Of a DNA stretch of 64,000 nucleotides, positions 7,759 to 18,788 are shown one piece after another. Position numbers and translations under genes: made by a program. Location: assembly GCA_903896015.1 (NCBI GenBank), contig CAITWF010000025.1:1-64000 (forward strand), written 5' to 3'. Position 1 is the first letter of the stretch. Each line of letters opens with the position of its first letter. Under the pieces are notes generated by a model, which saw nothing but the letters and a program-made list of their open reading frames with translations, searched no databases and was not told the origin of the DNA. The DNA is from an uncultured Opitutia bacterium. GTDB lineage: Bacteria; Verrucomicrobiota; Verrucomicrobiia; Opitutales; Opitutaceae.

Positions 7759-10023
7759 ATGCGTTTCTCCGCCCTCCTGTCCTGCTTGCTCGCCGCCTCG
7801 CTGCCGATCGCGCGAGCCCAATCCACCGCGATCGAAGATCTCGTCGATCCGTTAATCGGCTCAGCGGGACGCGGTTCTTGCATGCCGGGACCGTGCCTGC
7901 CGCATGCTTCGATCTACCCGAGCCCCGAAACCCTCGGCGCCACGCCGGGTGGCTATGCCGGCGGCCAGCCGATCGTCGGCTTCGCGCAACTTCATACGCA
8001 GGGCACGGGTGGCAATCCCTCCTACGGAAATTTTCTGATCACACCGCGCCTCGGCCTCGCCATCAACGAAGCCGATCACGCCTCGCCGAAAGCCGACGAA
8101 GTCGCCAAGGCCTACGGCTACAGCGTGCGGCTCACGCGCGACAACATCCGCGCCGAGATCGCGCCCGCGCGCCACAGCGCGATTTACCGCTTCACGTTTC
8201 CCGCGAGTGACGAGGCGCACATCAACCTTGATGTCGCCCGCAAGATTCGCGGCGAGATCGCGCTCGACGAGGGCGCCGTGAACATCGATCCGGCGACGGG
8301 CCTGATCACAGGCGGCGGGCATTTTTCCAAGAACTGGAATCCCGCGCCGTATGAAGTCTATTTCGCGGCGCGTGTCAGCGTCGCGCCTGCCGCCATCGGC
8401 ACGTGGACTGGCACCGAGGTCCACGCGGGCGCGGCCGGTGGCAGCGTGCGCACGACCGAGGTAACTCTGCCCAACGGCAAAAAGGAGAAACGCAACCAGT
8501 CGCTTGGCGCGTTCCTGCGCTTCAAAACCTCCGCCGGTCAGCAAGTGCTGCTAAAGATCGCGGTGTCGTTCACCTCCGTCGCGCAGGCGCAACGCTGGCT
8601 CGAAGCGGAAATTCCCGCGTGGGATTTCGACGGCGTGCACGCAGCCGCCGCGGCCACCTGGCATCGCGCCTTGGGCCTCGTCACGCTCGGCGGCGCGAGC
8701 GACGAAGAGGCGCGCAAGTTCACGACCGGCGTCTGGCACGCCATGGTCCAACCCCGCGATCGCACCGGCGACCTGCCCGGATTCGATCCGAAGGCGCCGC
8801 TCTGGGACGACCACTACACGCTCTGGGACACGTGGAAATCGCTCTTCCCGCTCATGGCGATCCTTGAGCCGGAGGCCATGCGCGACAACGTCCGCTCCTT
8901 CATCGAGCGCCACCGCATCGCATCCGACGGCTACGTCGCCGAAGCATTCATCCAGGGCAAAGAGTTCAAGGCGGGCCAGGGCGGCAACGAAGCCGACAAC
9001 GTGATCGCCGACGCCTACGCGAAAAAAATTCCGGGCGTCGACTGGGAGCAGGCCTATGCCGTAATGAAACACCACGCCGAGCACGCACGCACCGTGAATT
9101 ACCGCGAGCACGGCTGGATGGCGAGTGACGAGAAGACCGACTACAGCCACCGCATCCGCTCCGGATCCGCGACGCTTGATTTCGCCTACAACGATTTCAA
9201 CGCCGCGCAGATGGCCCGCGGTCTTGGCCACACCGCCGACGCCGAGCGCTATCTCGCGCGTTCGAAAAACTGGCTCAACGTTTGGGACGATTCGCTTGAG
9301 AGCGACGGCTACCGCGGCTTCGTGCGCGGCCGCGCGCGTGACGGAAAATTCTCCACCACGTCGGCGACACAGGGATTCAACACCGATTTCTACGAGGCGA
9401 TCTGCTGGGAGTTTTCCTTCAACGTCCCGCACGATCTGCCCGGGCTGGTCGAGAAGATGGGTGGACGCGCGACGTTCATCCGCCGGCTCACACACGCGTT
9501 CCGCGCGGGCTACATCGACTTCGGCAACGAGCCGGCCTTCATGTCGCCATGGCTCTTCGCCCGGGTCGGCCGGCCGTATCTCGCCTCGTATTGGGCCGAT
9601 CAACTTCGCGGCGAATACGCCAACGTCAACCTGCCGGGTGATGACGATGATGGCGCCATGAGTTCCCTCTACGTCTTTCTCACCACGGGATTCTTTCCCG
9701 TCGCCGGGCAGGACGTTTATTTTATCCACGGTCCCCGCGTGCCGGAAATCACCTTTCATCTGACCAACGGAAAGACGTTCACCGTCAGCGCCGAACATGC
9801 CGGCGGAAAAAATCTCTACGTCCAGCGCGCCACACTCAACGGCCGCGCGCTCGATGAGCCGAGCTTTCATCACGGGGACCTCGTCGCCGGTGGCGAATTG
9901 CACTTCTTGATGGGCCCGCAACCGAGCGCGTGGGGCACGCGCGGTGATTTCGATCCCGCCGCCGCGGCGGCGGAAGTCGCGCCCGCGCCGCGCCCACCCT
10001 ACCTCGGCAATCCCGCCCGCTAA
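7759..10023 (+). CDS. Secreted GH92 family alpha-mannosidase
   Basis: A 754-residue protein. The ATG at 7759 begins a signal peptide (MRFSALLSCLLAASLPIARA); the frame is open 22 codons further but that part looks non-coding. GH92 landmarks in order are: VDPLIGS near the mature N-terminus, LWDDHYTLWDTWKSLFPL (usual SLWDTYRTLHPL), GNEADNVIADAY, the segment around WEFSFNVPHDLPGLVEKMGG, and GDDDDGAMSSLYVFLTTGF, which carries the calcium-linked acidic residues. The family removes alpha-linked mannose from N-glycans and yeast mannan with inversion and Ca2+. It is transcribed divergently from the propeller gene with about 150 bp between the starts. Confidence 0.9.
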   Translation: MRFSALLSCLLAASLPIARAQSTAIEDLVDPLIGSAGRGSCMPGPCLPHASIYPSPETLGATPGGYAGGQPIVGFAQLHTQGTGGNPSYGNFLITPRLGLAINEADHASPKADEVAKAYGYSVRLTRDNIRAEIAPARHSAIYRFTFPASDEAHINLDVARKIRGEIALDEGAVNIDPATGLITGGGHFSKNWNPAPYEVYFAARVSVAPAAIGTWTGTEVHAGAAGGSVRTTEVTLPNGKKEKRNQSLGAFLRFKTSAGQQVLLKIAVSFTSVAQAQRWLEAEIPAWDFDGVHAAAAATWHRALGLVTLGGASDEEARKFTTGVWHAMVQPRDRTGDLPGFDPKAPLWDDHYTLWDTWKSLFPLMAILEPEAMRDNVRSFIERHRIASDGYVAEAFIQGKEFKAGQGGNEADNVIADAYAKKIPGVDWEQAYAVMKHHAEHARTVNYREHGWMASDEKTDYSHRIRSGSATLDFAYNDFNAAQMARGLGHTADAERYLARSKNWLNVWDDSLESDGYRGFVRGRARDGKFSTTSATQGFNTDFYEAICWEFSFNVPHDLPGLVEKMGGRATFIRRLTHAFRAGYIDFGNEPAFMSPWLFARVGRPYLASYWADQLRGEYANVNLPGDDDDGAMSSLYVFLTTGFFPVAGQDVYFIHGPRVPEITFHLTNGKTFTVSAEHAGGKNLYVQRATLNGRALDEPSFHHGDLVAGGELHFLMGPQPSAWGTRGDFDPAAAAAEVAPAPRPPYLGNPAR

Positions 10024-10039
10024 ACGCCGGCCCCGCGCC

Positions 10040-10681
10040 TCACGGCTCGGTCAATCCGGCCTGGATGCACCAGCGCGTGAGGCTCGCAACCTCATGCACG
10101 CCCACTTTCCTCATGATGTTGCCGCGATGTTTTTCGACCGTGCGGACGCCGAGGTTGAGCGTCTGCGCGATCTCGCGCGAAAGTTGTCCAGCGGCGACGA
10201 GCCGCGCGATTTGCTGCTCGCGCGGCGTGAGGGTGATTTTCGGCCGGCGAAGCCTCGTGATCTCCTCGATCGAACCCCACTTGGCGCCGATCTGCGTGGC
10301 GAAATACATCCCGCCGCGATCGATGGTTTCGATGGCGTTGAGCACAAAAGAGAGCGGCTCGCTCTTGTCGACGTAGCCGCCGACCCCGATGGCGATCAAC
10401 TCCGCAGGGAGCCGCTCACTCGGATGCGACGTGAGCACCAGAATCCGCATGTCGGGCACCGCGCGGCGGACCGCGGCGGCGATTTCCAGTCCATGCATGT
10501 CCGGGAGCACCAGATCGACGATGAGGAGATTCGGTTTCGCCTTGAGACAAAACTCCAACCCCGGCCGGCCCCGATCAAATTCGCCCACGACACTCAGTCC
10601 CGCGACGCCTTTGAGCGTGGAACGCAGGAGCTGACGAAACATACTTTCGTCCTCGATGATAACGGTGTGAAGCTGGCGCAT
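10040..10681 (-). CDS. NarL/FixJ-type response regulator
   Basis: A 213-residue regulator; the ATG at 10681 begins the receiver directly (MRQLHTVIIEDES). The receiver keeps the acidic pair E10/D11, phospho-acceptor Asp56 in LLIVDLVLPDMHG, Thr84 and Lys106. The C-terminal LuxR-type helix-turn-helix (about 150-205) reads LTPREQQIARLVAAG and later RTVEKHRGNIMRKVGV. No partner kinase is adjacent. It converges on the GH92 gene with only 16 bp between the stops, so it may or may not act on the carbohydrate locus. Confidence 0.9.
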   Translation of the reverse strand: MRQLHTVIIEDESMFRQLLRSTLKGVAGLSVVGEFDRGRPGLEFCLKAKPNLLIVDLVLPDMHGLEIAAAVRRAVPDMRILVLTSHPSERLPAELIAIGVGGYVDKSEPLSFVLNAIETIDRGGMYFATQIGAKWGSIEEITRLRRPKITLTPREQQIARLVAAGQLSREIAQTLNLGVRTVEKHRGNIMRKVGVHEVASLTRWCIQAGLTEP

Positions 10682-10797
10682 GGCGGCTGACGTTGGGGAG
10701 GGCGAAGCAATACCATGCGGCACTTGCAGGCGCAAGTGCACGTTCGCTATGGGGTCCCGGCCGCAGTTCACGCGGCCTGTCTAACCTCGACCCTTTC

Positions 10798-12282
10798 TTA
10801 CGGCAGATCCGTCGAACCCATCAGGTAGCGATCGCACTCACGGGCCGCGCCGCGGCCCTCGTTGATCGCCCAGACCACGAGGCTCTGGCCGCGGCGGCAG
10901 TCGCCAGCGGCAAAGATGTTCGGCAGGTTCGTGCGATACTTTTCGTGCTCCGCCTTGATGTTCGATCGCGGGTCGGTCTCGAGCTTGAGATCCTTGAGGA
11001 TCGCCTGCTCGGGCCCGAGGAAGCCCATCGCGAGGAGGACGAGTTGCGCCGAAATCGTTTTTTCCGTGCCGGGCTGTTCCTTCGGAATGAACTGACCCTT
11101 TTCATTTTTCTCCCACTTGATTTCGACGGTGATGAGCGACTGCACATTGCCCGCTGCGTCGCCGACGAACTTTTTCACCGTGGTGAGATAAACGCGCGGA
11201 TCGGCGCCGTATTTTGCCGCAGCCTCTTCCTGGCCGTAGTCCATCTTATAAACCTTCGGCCACTCCGGCCAGGGATTGTCAGCCGCGCGATCCATCGGCG
11301 GCTTCGGGAGAATTTCGATTTGCGTGATGCTCTTGCAGCCGTGGCGCATCGAGGTACCGACACAGTCCGTGCCGGTGTCGCCACCACCGATAACGATCAC
11401 GTCCTTGCCCTTCGCGCTAATCAGCGCGTGCTCCGCGCCGCCGTTGAGCACGGCCTTGGTGTTCGCCGTGAGAAACTCCATCGCGAAGTGCACGCCCTTG
11501 AGCGCTCGGCCCTCGATCGGAAGATCGCGCGGCAGCGTGGCGCCGGTGCAGATGACGGTCGCATCGAATTCCTTCAGGAAGATTTCCGAGTCGACGTTTT
11601 CGCCGACGTTCGCGTTGCAGATGAACTTGATGCCTTCCTTCTCCATCAACTCGATGCGGCGGAGGACCACTTCCTTCTTATCGAGCTTCATGTTCGGGAT
11701 GCCATACATCAGCAGTCCGCCCGGCCGATCAGCACGCTCAAACACGGTGACGGTGTGGCCTGCTTTGTTGAGCTGAGCCGCGGCGGAGAGACCCGCAGGG
11801 CCTGAGCCGATGACGGCAACTTTTTTTCCCGTGCGAGTTTTCGGCGGCTCAGGCAGAACCCAGCCTTCCTCCCAGCCTTTGTCGGTGATCGAAGCCTCGA
11901 TGTTTTTGATCGTGACGGGCGGGGCGTTGATGCCGAGGACGCATGAGCCTTCGCACGGCGCCGGACACACGCGGCCAGTGAACTCCGGGAAGTTGTTCGT
12001 CTTGTGCAGGCGATCGAGCGCGTCCTTCCACTGGCCGCGGTAAACGAGATCGTTCCACTCCGGAATCAGATTGTTGATCGGGCAGCCGCTCGCCATGCCG
12101 CTGATCAATTTTCCCGTGTGGCAGAACGGCACGCCGCAATCCATGCAGCGCGCGCCCTGCGTGCGGAGTTTCTTTTCCTCCATGTGGTGGTGAAACTCCT
12201 TCCAGTCGCCGATGCGTTCAGTCGGTGAACGATCGACAGGAAGTTCGCGGAGGTATTCGATGAAGCCGGTGGGTTTGCCCAT
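10798..12282 (-). CDS. gltD: Glutamate synthase (NADPH) small subunit
   Basis: A 494-residue flavoprotein, the usual length for GltD. The N-terminal Fe-S cluster region has Cys46, Cys49 and Cys54 ([14 protein letters not shown]) and further Cys in [18 protein letters not shown]. The FAD site is [16 protein letters not shown], the NADPH site [15 protein letters not shown], and the C-terminal block [17 protein letters not shown] completes the flavin fold. It passes electrons from NADPH to the large subunit so that glutamine and 2-oxoglutarate give two glutamates. It lies 41 bp downstream of gltB on the same strand, the common operon order. Confidence 0.96.
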   Translation of the reverse strand: MGKPTGFIEYLRELPVDRSPTERIGDWKEFHHHMEEKKLRTQGARCMDCGVPFCHTGKLISGMASGCPINNLIPEWNDLVYRGQWKDALDRLHKTNNFPEFTGRVCPAPCEGSCVLGINAPPVTIKNIEASITDKGWEEGWVLPEPPKTRTGKKVAVIGSGPAGLSAAAQLNKAGHTVTVFERADRPGGLLMYGIPNMKLDKKEVVLRRIELMEKEGIKFICNANVGENVDSEIFLKEFDATVICTGATLPRDLPIEGRALKGVHFAMEFLTANTKAVLNGGAEHALISAKGKDVIVIGGGDTGTDCVGTSMRHGCKSITQIEILPKPPMDRAADNPWPEWPKVYKMDYGQEEAAAKYGADPRVYLTTVKKFVGDAAGNVQSLITVEIKWEKNEKGQFIPKEQPGTEKTISAQLVLLAMGFLGPEQAILKDLKLETDPRSNIKAEHEKYRTNLPNIFAAGDCRRGQSLVVWAINEGRGAARECDRYLMGSTDLP

Positions 12283-12323
12283 GGGAGGAAGCGGTAAAGC
12301 TTAGAGTTAAGAGTGGTGAGCGA

Positions 12324-15300
12324 TCAGTTGCCGCCGACGCGCGACGTGTCGCGGGCGTTTTCTTCGAAGGCGGCCATGATGGCTTCGTCGCCAGTGAGGC
12401 CCTGCGCTTGCGCACGATCAATACAGGCGAGCATGCGCTTGTAGTCCTTCGGCATCACCTTGACGAATTTCGGCAGCCACGTCGTCCAGCCGTCGAGGAT
12501 CGCTTTGCCGCGAACGCTCTTCGTGTAGTCGACGTGTTTTTGGATCATCGCCTTCACTTCGGCGATTTCCTTGCCTTCCTCGAGCTTCTCGATGCCGACC
12601 ATCTGGACGTTCACGCGATTCGCAAAGTCACCGGTTTCATCGAGCACGTAGGCCACGCCGCCCGACATGCCCGCGCCGAAGTTGCGGCCGGCACGGCCGA
12701 GAATCACGACGCGGCCGCCGGTCATGTATTCGCAACCGTTGTCACCGATCGCCTCGACGACGGCGTTGACGCCGGAATTGCGGACTGCGAAGCGCTCGCC
12801 CGCCATACCGCACACATAGATCTCGCCGGCCGACGCGCCGTAGAGCGCGACGTTGCCGATAATCATGTTCTCCTCGGCCTTGAACGTGGCGCCGGCACCA
12901 GGATAAACGATGAGCTTGCCGCCGGAGAGGCCCTTGCCGAAGTAGTCGTTCGCATCGCCCTCGATGCTGAGCGTCATGCCGCGCGTCACAAACGCGCCGA
13001 AGCTCTGGCCGGCGGAGCCGGTGAACTTGAATTTGATCGTGTCCTCGGGGAGGCCCTTCGCGCCGTATTTCTTGGTGACCTCGCCCGACGTGACGGTGCC
13101 CGTAACGCGGTTTACGTTGCGGATTGGGAGCTCCGCGACGACTTTCTCGCCGCGCTCGATCGCGGGCTTCGCGAGGTCGAGCAGCGTCGTCATATCGAGG
13201 GAGCGATCGATGCCGTGGTCCTGCTTCATCGAGGAGAAGCGGCCGACTTCGGCGCCCACATCGGGCTGGTAAAGGATCTTCGAGAAATCGAGTCCCTTGG
13301 CCTTCCAGTGAGTGATCGCCTTGCGCGACTCGAGGCGATCGGTGCGGCCGATCATTTCCTCGATCGTGCGGAAGCCGAGCGAAGCCATGATCTCACGAAG
13401 ATCCTCGGCGATGAACTTCATGAAGTTCACCACGTGCTCGGGCTTGCCGGCGTAGCGCGCGCGGAGTTGCGGATCCTGCGTGGCGACACCCGCAGGACAG
13501 GTGTTGAGATGGCACACGCGCATCATGATGCAGCCCGTGGCGACGAGCGGCGCGGTAGCGAAGCCAAATTCCTCGGCACCGAGCAGCGCCGCGATCGCGA
13601 CGTCGCGACCGGTCTTCAACTGGCCGTCGGTTTCAACCGCGATACGCGAGCGGAGATTGTTGAGGACGAGCGTTTGGTGCGCCTCGGCAAGACCGAGTTC
13701 CCACGGCAGGCCCGCGTGTTGCAGCGAAGTCTGCGGCGAGGCACCGGTGCCGCCGTCATAGCCGGAGATGAGGACGACGTCCGCGTGCGCCTTCGCGACA
13801 CCGGCGGCGATCGTGCCGACGCCGACTTCGGAAACGAGTTTCACGCTGATGCGCGCGTCCTTGTTGCCGTTTTTCAAGTCGTGGATCAGCTCGGCCAAAT
13901 CCTCGATCGAATAGATATCGTGGTGCGGCGGGGGCGAAATGAGACCGACGCCAGCAGTCGTGCCGCGCGTCTTGGCGATGGGCGGATAAACTTTTGAGCC
14001 GGGCAACTGGCCGCCTTCGCCGGGCTTTGCGCCCTGTGCCATCTTGATCTGGATTTCGCGGGCGTTGACGAGGTATTCGCTCGTGACGCCGAAGCGGCCT
14101 GACGCGACCTGCTTGATCGCGGAATTCTTCGAGTCGCCCTTTTCATTAGTCCACGTAAAGCGCGCGGGATCTTCGCCGCCTTCGCCGGTATTGGACTTTC
14201 CGCCGATGCGGTTCATCGCGATCGCGAGCGTTTCGTGCGCCTCGCTGGAGATGGAGCCGTAGGACATCGCGCCCGTTTTGAAGCGCTTCATGATCGCTTC
14301 GATGGGCTCGACCTCGGAGAGCGGGATCGCGTCGCTCGTCTTAAAATCGAGCAGTGAGCGCAGCGTGCAGAGGTTCTTACCCTGCTCGTTAATCAACTTC
14401 GCGTAGCTTTGGTAGGCGGGTTTGCTGTTGGTGCGGACCGCCTTCTGCAACGCGTGGATTGATTCGGGCGTGAAGAGATGCGATTCGCCGTTGGCGCGCC
14501 ACTGATAGATGCCGCCACCGGGCAGCACATGGCCGTTGACCTCGCGATCGGGATAGGCGGCGTGATGGCGCATGAGCACTTCCTGCGCGATCACGTCGAG
14601 GCCGATGCCGCCGACGCGTGACGGCGTCCAAGTGAAGTAGTGATCGATGACGTCCTGGCGGAGGCCGAGCGCCTCGAAAACCTGCGCGCCACGATACGAC
14701 TGGATCGCGGAGATACCCATTTTCGACATCACCTTCACGACACCTTTCGAGCCAGCCTTCACAAAGTTCTGGCAGGCCTTCTTGTGATCGATGCCGGTGA
14801 GAACACCCTCGCGGATCATGTCATCGATCGTTTCGAACGCGACGTAGGGATTGATCGCCGAGCAGCCGTAGCCGATGAGCAATGCGAAGTGGTGCACCTC
14901 GCGGGCTTCACCCGTCTCAAGCACAATCGACACGCGCGTGCGGAGACCTTCGCGGATCAAATAGTGATGCAAACCAGCCACCGCGAGGAGCGACGGGATC
15001 GGCGCGGTTTCCTTGGTGACGCCGCGGTCGGAGAGGATGAGGACGTTAACTTCCTCTTCCTCGATCATGCGGCGGGCCATGATAGAGAGTTCTTCCATCG
15101 ACTTCGCGAGGCCCTTCTCTCCGCGCGACACGCGGAAGAGGATCGGGAGCACGCCCATCTTGAGTCCGGGAAGATTGGTGCGGCGGATTTTGGCGAACTC
15201 CTCGTTGGTGAGGATCGGCCACTTCAATTCCACGCGGCGACACGCGGTCGGTTGCGGGTTGAGTAGATTGCCCTCGGAGCCGAGACGCGTCTCAGCCGAG

Positions 15301-16988
15301 ATTACGATCTCCTCGCGGATCGAATCGATTGGCGGGTTGGTGACCTGCGCGAAGAGCTGCTTGAAATAATCGTAGAGCAGGCGCGGCTTGTTGGAGAGCA
15401 CCGCGAGCGCCGCGTCGTTGCCCATCGAACCGATCGCTTCCACGCCGTCCTTTGCCATCGGCGTGATGATGATGCGCTCGTCCTCGTTGGTGTAGCCAAA
15501 TGCAATCTGGCGCTGGAGCAGCGTGACGTGATCGGGTTGTTCCACCATCGGCGCATCGGGCAGATCGCTGAGGTGCACAAGATGATCCTTGATCCACTCG
15601 CGATAGGGGTGCGCGGAAACGATCTTCTTTTTGATTTCTTCGTCCTCGATGATGCGACCCTCCTCGGTGTCGACGAGAAACATGCGGCCCGGCTGAAGGC
15701 GGCCTTGTTGCAAGACTTGGTCGGGTGGCGTCTGAAGCACACCGACTTCGGAGGCCATGATCACGACGCCTTCCTTCGTTACGGTGTAACGCGAGGGGCG
15801 CAGGCCGTTGCGATCAAGGATCGCGCCGATCTGTTTGCCGTCGGTGAACGCGATCGAGGCGGGGCCGTCCCACGGCTCCATCAAGCAGGAGTGATATTGG
15901 TAAAACGCGCGGCGATCGGGGTCCATCGACTCGTGGTTGGACCACGGCTCGGGGATCATCATCATCATCGCGTGCGCGAGGGGGCGGCCGGCGAGCACCA
16001 TAAGTTCGAGCGTGTTGTCGAACATCGAGGAGTCGGAGCCGTTCGGATTGATGATCGGGAGGACTTTCTTGATGTCCTCACCGAAGGCTTCGCTGTCGAA
16101 CAGCGCCTGCCGGGCGTGCATCCAATTGATGTTGCCGCGGAGCGTATTGATTTCGCCGTTGTGCGCTAGGTAGCGGTAAGGATGCGCGCGCTCCCAGCTC
16201 GGAAACGTGTTGGTCGAAAACCGAGAGTGCACGAGCGCGAGCGCCGTGACCATCAGCGGGCTCTTCAGATCCGGGAAATACTGGTCGACCTGCTCCGTGG
16301 TGAGCATGCCTTTGTAGACGAGCGTCTTCATCGAGAGGCTCGCCACATACCAATATTCGGCGCCGGGCAGCGTGGAGGTGCGGATGTCGGTGTAGCCGCG
16401 CTTGCGGATGACGTAGAGTTTGCGCTCGAACTCGAGATCACTCTTCACGCCCGGGCCGCGGCCGATGAAAACCTGCCGCATGAACGGCTCGCAGGAGAGC
16501 GCGCTGTCACCGAGTGAGGCGCCGTTGGTCGGCACCGTGCGCCAACCGAGGAAAATCTGGCCCTCGGATTGGACAGTTTGCTCGAAACGCTCCTCGATTT
16601 TTCGCCGGATGCTGGGATTGCGAGGGAGAAAGATAAGGCCGCAGCCGTATTCGCCGGCGGCCGGGAGCGTGATCCGCGCGGTTTTGCAGGCATCGACGAA
16701 AAATGCATGGGGCATCTGGATCAGCACGCCGGCGCCGTCGCCGGTGTTGATCTCGGCACCCGAGGCGCCGCGGTGGTCGAGGTTGCGGAGGACTTGGAGA
16801 CCGTCGGCGAGAATCTTGTGCGACTTGCGGCCATGGATGTCGGCCACGAAGCCTACGCCGCAGGCATCGTGCTCAAACCACGGATCGTAGAGCCCTTGTT
16901 TACCGGGCCGACCAGGAGACGGGCGCGCGGCGGGCGAGCCGGGCGAAAAGTGAGACGAGGTCGAATCCGATTGCGGCGTGGTGTTCAC
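12324..16988 (-). CDS. gltB: Glutamate synthase large subunit
   Basis: A 1554-residue enzyme, close to the usual 1500. The class II amidotransferase nucleophile is Cys43 in [14 protein letters not shown], so about 42 N-terminal residues would be removed as a propeptide. This is longer than usual and rich in Ser and Pro. Downstream come the central domain, the FMN-binding synthase domain with [10 protein letters not shown] and [14 protein letters not shown], and the 3Fe-4S motif [13 protein letters not shown]. The C-terminal GXGXG beta-helix includes [10 protein letters not shown]. The start codon is GTG at 16988; no in-frame ATG lies upstream. The upstream 70 bp up to the glutaredoxin terminator must hold the promoter, but no clear boxes are visible. 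Confidence 0.97.
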   Translation of the reverse strand: MNTTPQSDSTSSHFSPGSPAARPSPGRPGKQGLYDPWFEHDACGVGFVADIHGRKSHKILADGLQVLRNLDHRGASGAEINTGDGAGVLIQMPHAFFVDACKTARITLPAAGEYGCGLIFLPRNPSIRRKIEERFEQTVQSEGQIFLGWRTVPTNGASLGDSALSCEPFMRQVFIGRGPGVKSDLEFERKLYVIRKRGYTDIRTSTLPGAEYWYVASLSMKTLVYKGMLTTEQVDQYFPDLKSPLMVTALALVHSRFSTNTFPSWERAHPYRYLAHNGEINTLRGNINWMHARQALFDSEAFGEDIKKVLPIINPNGSDSSMFDNTLELMVLAGRPLAHAMMMMIPEPWSNHESMDPDRRAFYQYHSCLMEPWDGPASIAFTDGKQIGAILDRNGLRPSRYTVTKEGVVIMASEVGVLQTPPDQVLQQGRLQPGRMFLVDTEEGRIIEDEEIKKKIVSAHPYREWIKDHLVHLSDLPDAPMVEQPDHVTLLQRQIAFGYTNEDERIIITPMAKDGVEAIGSMGNDAALAVLSNKPRLLYDYFKQLFAQVTNPPIDSIREEIVISAETRLGSEGNLLNPQPTACRRVELKWPILTNEEFAKIRRTNLPGLKMGVLPILFRVSRGEKGLAKSMEELSIMARRMIEEEEVNVLILSDRGVTKETAPIPSLLAVAGLHHYLIREGLRTRVSIVLETGEAREVHHFALLIGYGCSAINPYVAFETIDDMIREGVLTGIDHKKACQNFVKAGSKGVVKVMSKMGISAIQSYRGAQVFEALGLRQDVIDHYFTWTPSRVGGIGLDVIAQEVLMRHHAAYPDREVNGHVLPGGGIYQWRANGESHLFTPESIHALQKAVRTNSKPAYQSYAKLINEQGKNLCTLRSLLDFKTSDAIPLSEVEPIEAIMKRFKTGAMSYGSISSEAHETLAIAMNRIGGKSNTGEGGEDPARFTWTNEKGDSKNSAIKQVASGRFGVTSEYLVNAREIQIKMAQGAKPGEGGQLPGSKVYPPIAKTRGTTAGVGLISPPPHHDIYSIEDLAELIHDLKNGNKDARISVKLVSEVGVGTIAAGVAKAHADVVLISGYDGGTGASPQTSLQHAGLPWELGLAEAHQTLVLNNLRSRIAVETDGQLKTGRDVAIAALLGAEEFGFATAPLVATGCIMMRVCHLNTCPAGVATQDPQLRARYAGKPEHVVNFMKFIAEDLREIMASLGFRTIEEMIGRTDRLESRKAITHWKAKGLDFSKILYQPDVGAEVGRFSSMKQDHGIDRSLDMTTLLDLAKPAIERGEKVVAELPIRNVNRVTGTVTSGEVTKKYGAKGLPEDTIKFKFTGSAGQSFGAFVTRGMTLSIEGDANDYFGKGLSGGKLIVYPGAGATFKAEENMIIGNVALYGASAGEIYVCGMAGERFAVRNSGVNAVVEAIGDNGCEYMTGGRVVILGRAGRNFGAGMSGGVAYVLDETGDFANRVNVQMVGIEKLEEGKEIAEVKAMIQKHVDYTKSVRGKAILDGWTTWLPKFVKVMPKDYKRMLACIDRAQAQGLTGDEAIMAAFEENARDTSRVGGN

Positions 16989-17060
16989 TGATGGGTTTGG
17001 TTGGAAGAAGTCTTGCGGAGCGTAATGTGGGCCAGTTATCGGCAGGGTCGGTGTAGGCGC

Positions 17061-17097
17061 AAAAAAAGGGCCGTCTCGTGCTTTGCGAGAGCGGCCC
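17061..17097 (-). terminator. Intrinsic terminator after the glutaredoxin gene
   Basis: On the reverse strand a stem GGGCCGCTCTCG pairs with CGAGACGGCCC (one bulged C) across a loop of about 7 nt, followed directly by seven T. This is a textbook rho-independent terminator, placed about 35 bp past the glutaredoxin stop and upstream of gltB. It separates the two transcription units. Confidence 0.85.
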
Positions 17098-17130
17098 GGA
17101 GTCGTGTTTAGCGGTGAGCTCTCAGCGTCG

Positions 17131-17466
17131 TCAGAAGAAGCGGATCGTTTTAGTGGCCATTTTGGCGTGCTCTTCGTCGGAGCAGCCCGCGTTGGTCGGG
17201 GTGTCGACGGGAGCGTCGGTCGGTTTCACAAGCGCGTTGCTGAGCAGGTAATTTTCGACCTCTTCGCCGGAAATGTCGGCGAGCATCACGCCATCGATCT
17301 CGACGCACGGAGAAAGCGGCTGGCCGGACTTCTGCACCATCTCGGCGTAATTCGCGCGATTATTGATGATGTCGATGTCCTCAAACGGCAGGTTGTGCTT
17401 CCGAAGGATCGCACGGACGCCATTGGACCAGCCGCAGGACGGCTTGAGATAGGCTTTGATGTTCAT
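17131..17466 (-). CDS. Glutaredoxin-family protein
   Basis: A 111-residue protein starting at the ATG at 17466 ([17 protein letters not shown]); the open frame reaches 22 codons further upstream without family similarity. The redox motif is Cys-Gly-Trp-Ser at 11-14, a CxxS form, so a monothiol mechanism is expected. The thioredoxin-fold region continues with FEDIDIINN and a [11 protein letters not shown] segment where glutaredoxins have their cis-Pro; the Pro-Cys there is unusual. The last about 30 residues (from around [13 protein letters not shown]) are an extra tail with another Cys. The partner is not evident from context. Confidence 0.75.
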   Translation of the reverse strand: MNIKAYLKPSCGWSNGVRAILRKHNLPFEDIDIINNRANYAEMVQKSGQPLSPCVEIDGVMLADISGEEVENYLLSNALVKPTDAPVDTPTNAGCSDEEHAKMATKTIRFF

Positions 17467-17652
17467 GCGGTGAGCGTAGGCGAAGGCAAAAGCGGGGCAA
17501 GGTAAAGGGCGCGATTTCGCGCGATCAAGCACTGTCTTCGGAATTTTTTAGCGAGGACTGTCATAGGATGCGAAGCAACACGAAGCGGGCCCCGGGAAAC
17601 AAGCGGCACTTTCCGCTAGCCGCGCCGCGCGCGCTCGCCTATCACGCACCAA

Positions 17653-18693
17653 ATGAAAGTCCTCGTGACCGGCGCGGCCGGCTTCATCGGTTTCCACGTC
17701 GCCCGGCGGCTCGCCAGCACGAAAAAGTGCGAGGTGCTCGGCGTGGACAACCTGAGCGACTACTACGATGTGGAGCTCAAGCGCGCGCGGATCGCGGAGC
17801 TCGCGAACGTCACCGAGGCGGTGGAGATCACCTCGGGCCGGGCCGCGGGAAAAAGTTTCGAGACGTTTCGTTTTCTCCACGCGGATTTTGCGGACGCGGA
17901 AAAATTCGCCGGGCTGGTCGCGCATTTCAAACCGGACTACGTCGTGCACCTCGGCGCGCAGCCGGGCGTGCGCTACTCGATGGAAAATCCCGCCGCCTAC
18001 ACGCGCGCCAATCTCGATGGTTTCGCGAGCGTGCTCGAGGCCTGCCGCCGCACCCCGCCAAAGCATCTCGTGTTTGCGTCGAGCAGCAGCGTTTATGGCG
18101 CCGGCGCGAAAGCGCCCTACCGCGAGGACGACAACACCGATCAGCCGGTGTCGTTTTACGGCGCGACGAAGAAGGCCAACGAGATGATGGCCTACAGCTA
18201 CGCGCACAACCACGCGCTCCATCTCACCGGCCTGCGCTTCTTCACCGTCTACGGCCCGTGGGGCCGGCCCGACATGGCGCCGACGCTCTTTGCGCGGGCG
18301 ATTCTCGAAGGAAAGCCGCTGAAACTTTTCAACTCCGGCAAAAACCTCCGCGACTTCACTTACGTCGACGACATCGTCGACGGCGTCGTGAAAGTGCTGC
18401 TCTACCCGCCCCCCACCCCACCCGTCGGCGAAATTGCTCCCGCTCCGGCGCTGCAGATTTTCAACCTCGGCCACCACCGGCCGGTCGAGACCGTGCTCTT
18501 CGTGAAAATGCTCGAGCAACTCCTCAAAAAACCAGCGTCTCTCGAACTGCTCCCGCCGCAGCCCGGCGATATGTTCGAAACCTGCGCCGATCTTACGCGC
18601 GTGCAGGCCACGATTGGTTTCGCGCCGAAAGTATCGCTGGAGGACGGGTTGAAGCAGTTCGTCGAGTGGTTCCGCGGCTACTATAAGCTCTAA
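17653..18693 (+). CDS. NAD-dependent nucleotide-sugar epimerase, UDP-glucuronate 4-epimerase-like
   Basis: A 346-residue extended SDR. The NAD motif GAAGFIG is at 7-13, and the catalytic pair is Tyr169 and Lys173 in SFYGATKKANE. VDNLSDYYDVELKRARI and LRFFTVYGPWGRPDMA resemble UDP-glucuronate 4-epimerases, which make UDP-galacturonate for cell-surface polysaccharides. SSSSVYG provides the catalytic Ser region. Substrate specificity is inferred from these motifs; other UDP-sugar epimerases are possible. It is followed by an inverted repeat and then the DUF486 gene. Confidence 0.85.
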   Translation: MKVLVTGAAGFIGFHVARRLASTKKCEVLGVDNLSDYYDVELKRARIAELANVTEAVEITSGRAAGKSFETFRFLHADFADAEKFAGLVAHFKPDYVVHLGAQPGVRYSMENPAAYTRANLDGFASVLEACRRTPPKHLVFASSSSVYGAGAKAPYREDDNTDQPVSFYGATKKANEMMAYSYAHNHALHLTGLRFFTVYGPWGRPDMAPTLFARAILEGKPLKLFNSGKNLRDFTYVDDIVDGVVKVLLYPPPTPPVGEIAPAPALQIFNLGHHRPVETVLFVKMLEQLLKKPASLELLPPQPGDMFETCADLTRVQATIGFAPKVSLEDGLKQFVEWFRGYYKL

Positions 18694-18703
18694 TCTCAGC
18701 TTT

Positions 18704-18782
18704 GCCCACGAATCACGCGAATGAGCGCGAATTTTCGAACCAGATTTGAATCCATTCGCGTTCATCCGCGTGATTCGCGGGC
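18704..18782. repeat. Imperfect inverted repeat, cgaat-word type
   Basis: The arms 18704-18731 and 18755-18782 are 28 bp each and match at 25 of 28 positions when one is reverse-complemented, with a 23-nt spacer. Each arm is built from near-tandem copies of a short word (left arm cgaatcacg then cgaatgagc; right arm ending tgattcgcgggc). It fills the gap between the epimerase stop and the DUF486 start, ending 6 bp before the ATG. A single right-arm copy recurs at 40946-40970. Confidence 0.85.
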
Positions 18783-18788
18783 TCTTCC

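Noticed and set aside
12408-13997. 529-codon plus-strand open frame antisense to gltB
   Set aside because: gltB is complete and conserved through this stretch. The antisense product has the usual shadow composition.
18704-18782. Inverted repeat as an intrinsic terminator of the epimerase gene
   Set aside because: No T-tract follows either arm, and related elements occur in divergent promoter regions where a terminator makes no sense.
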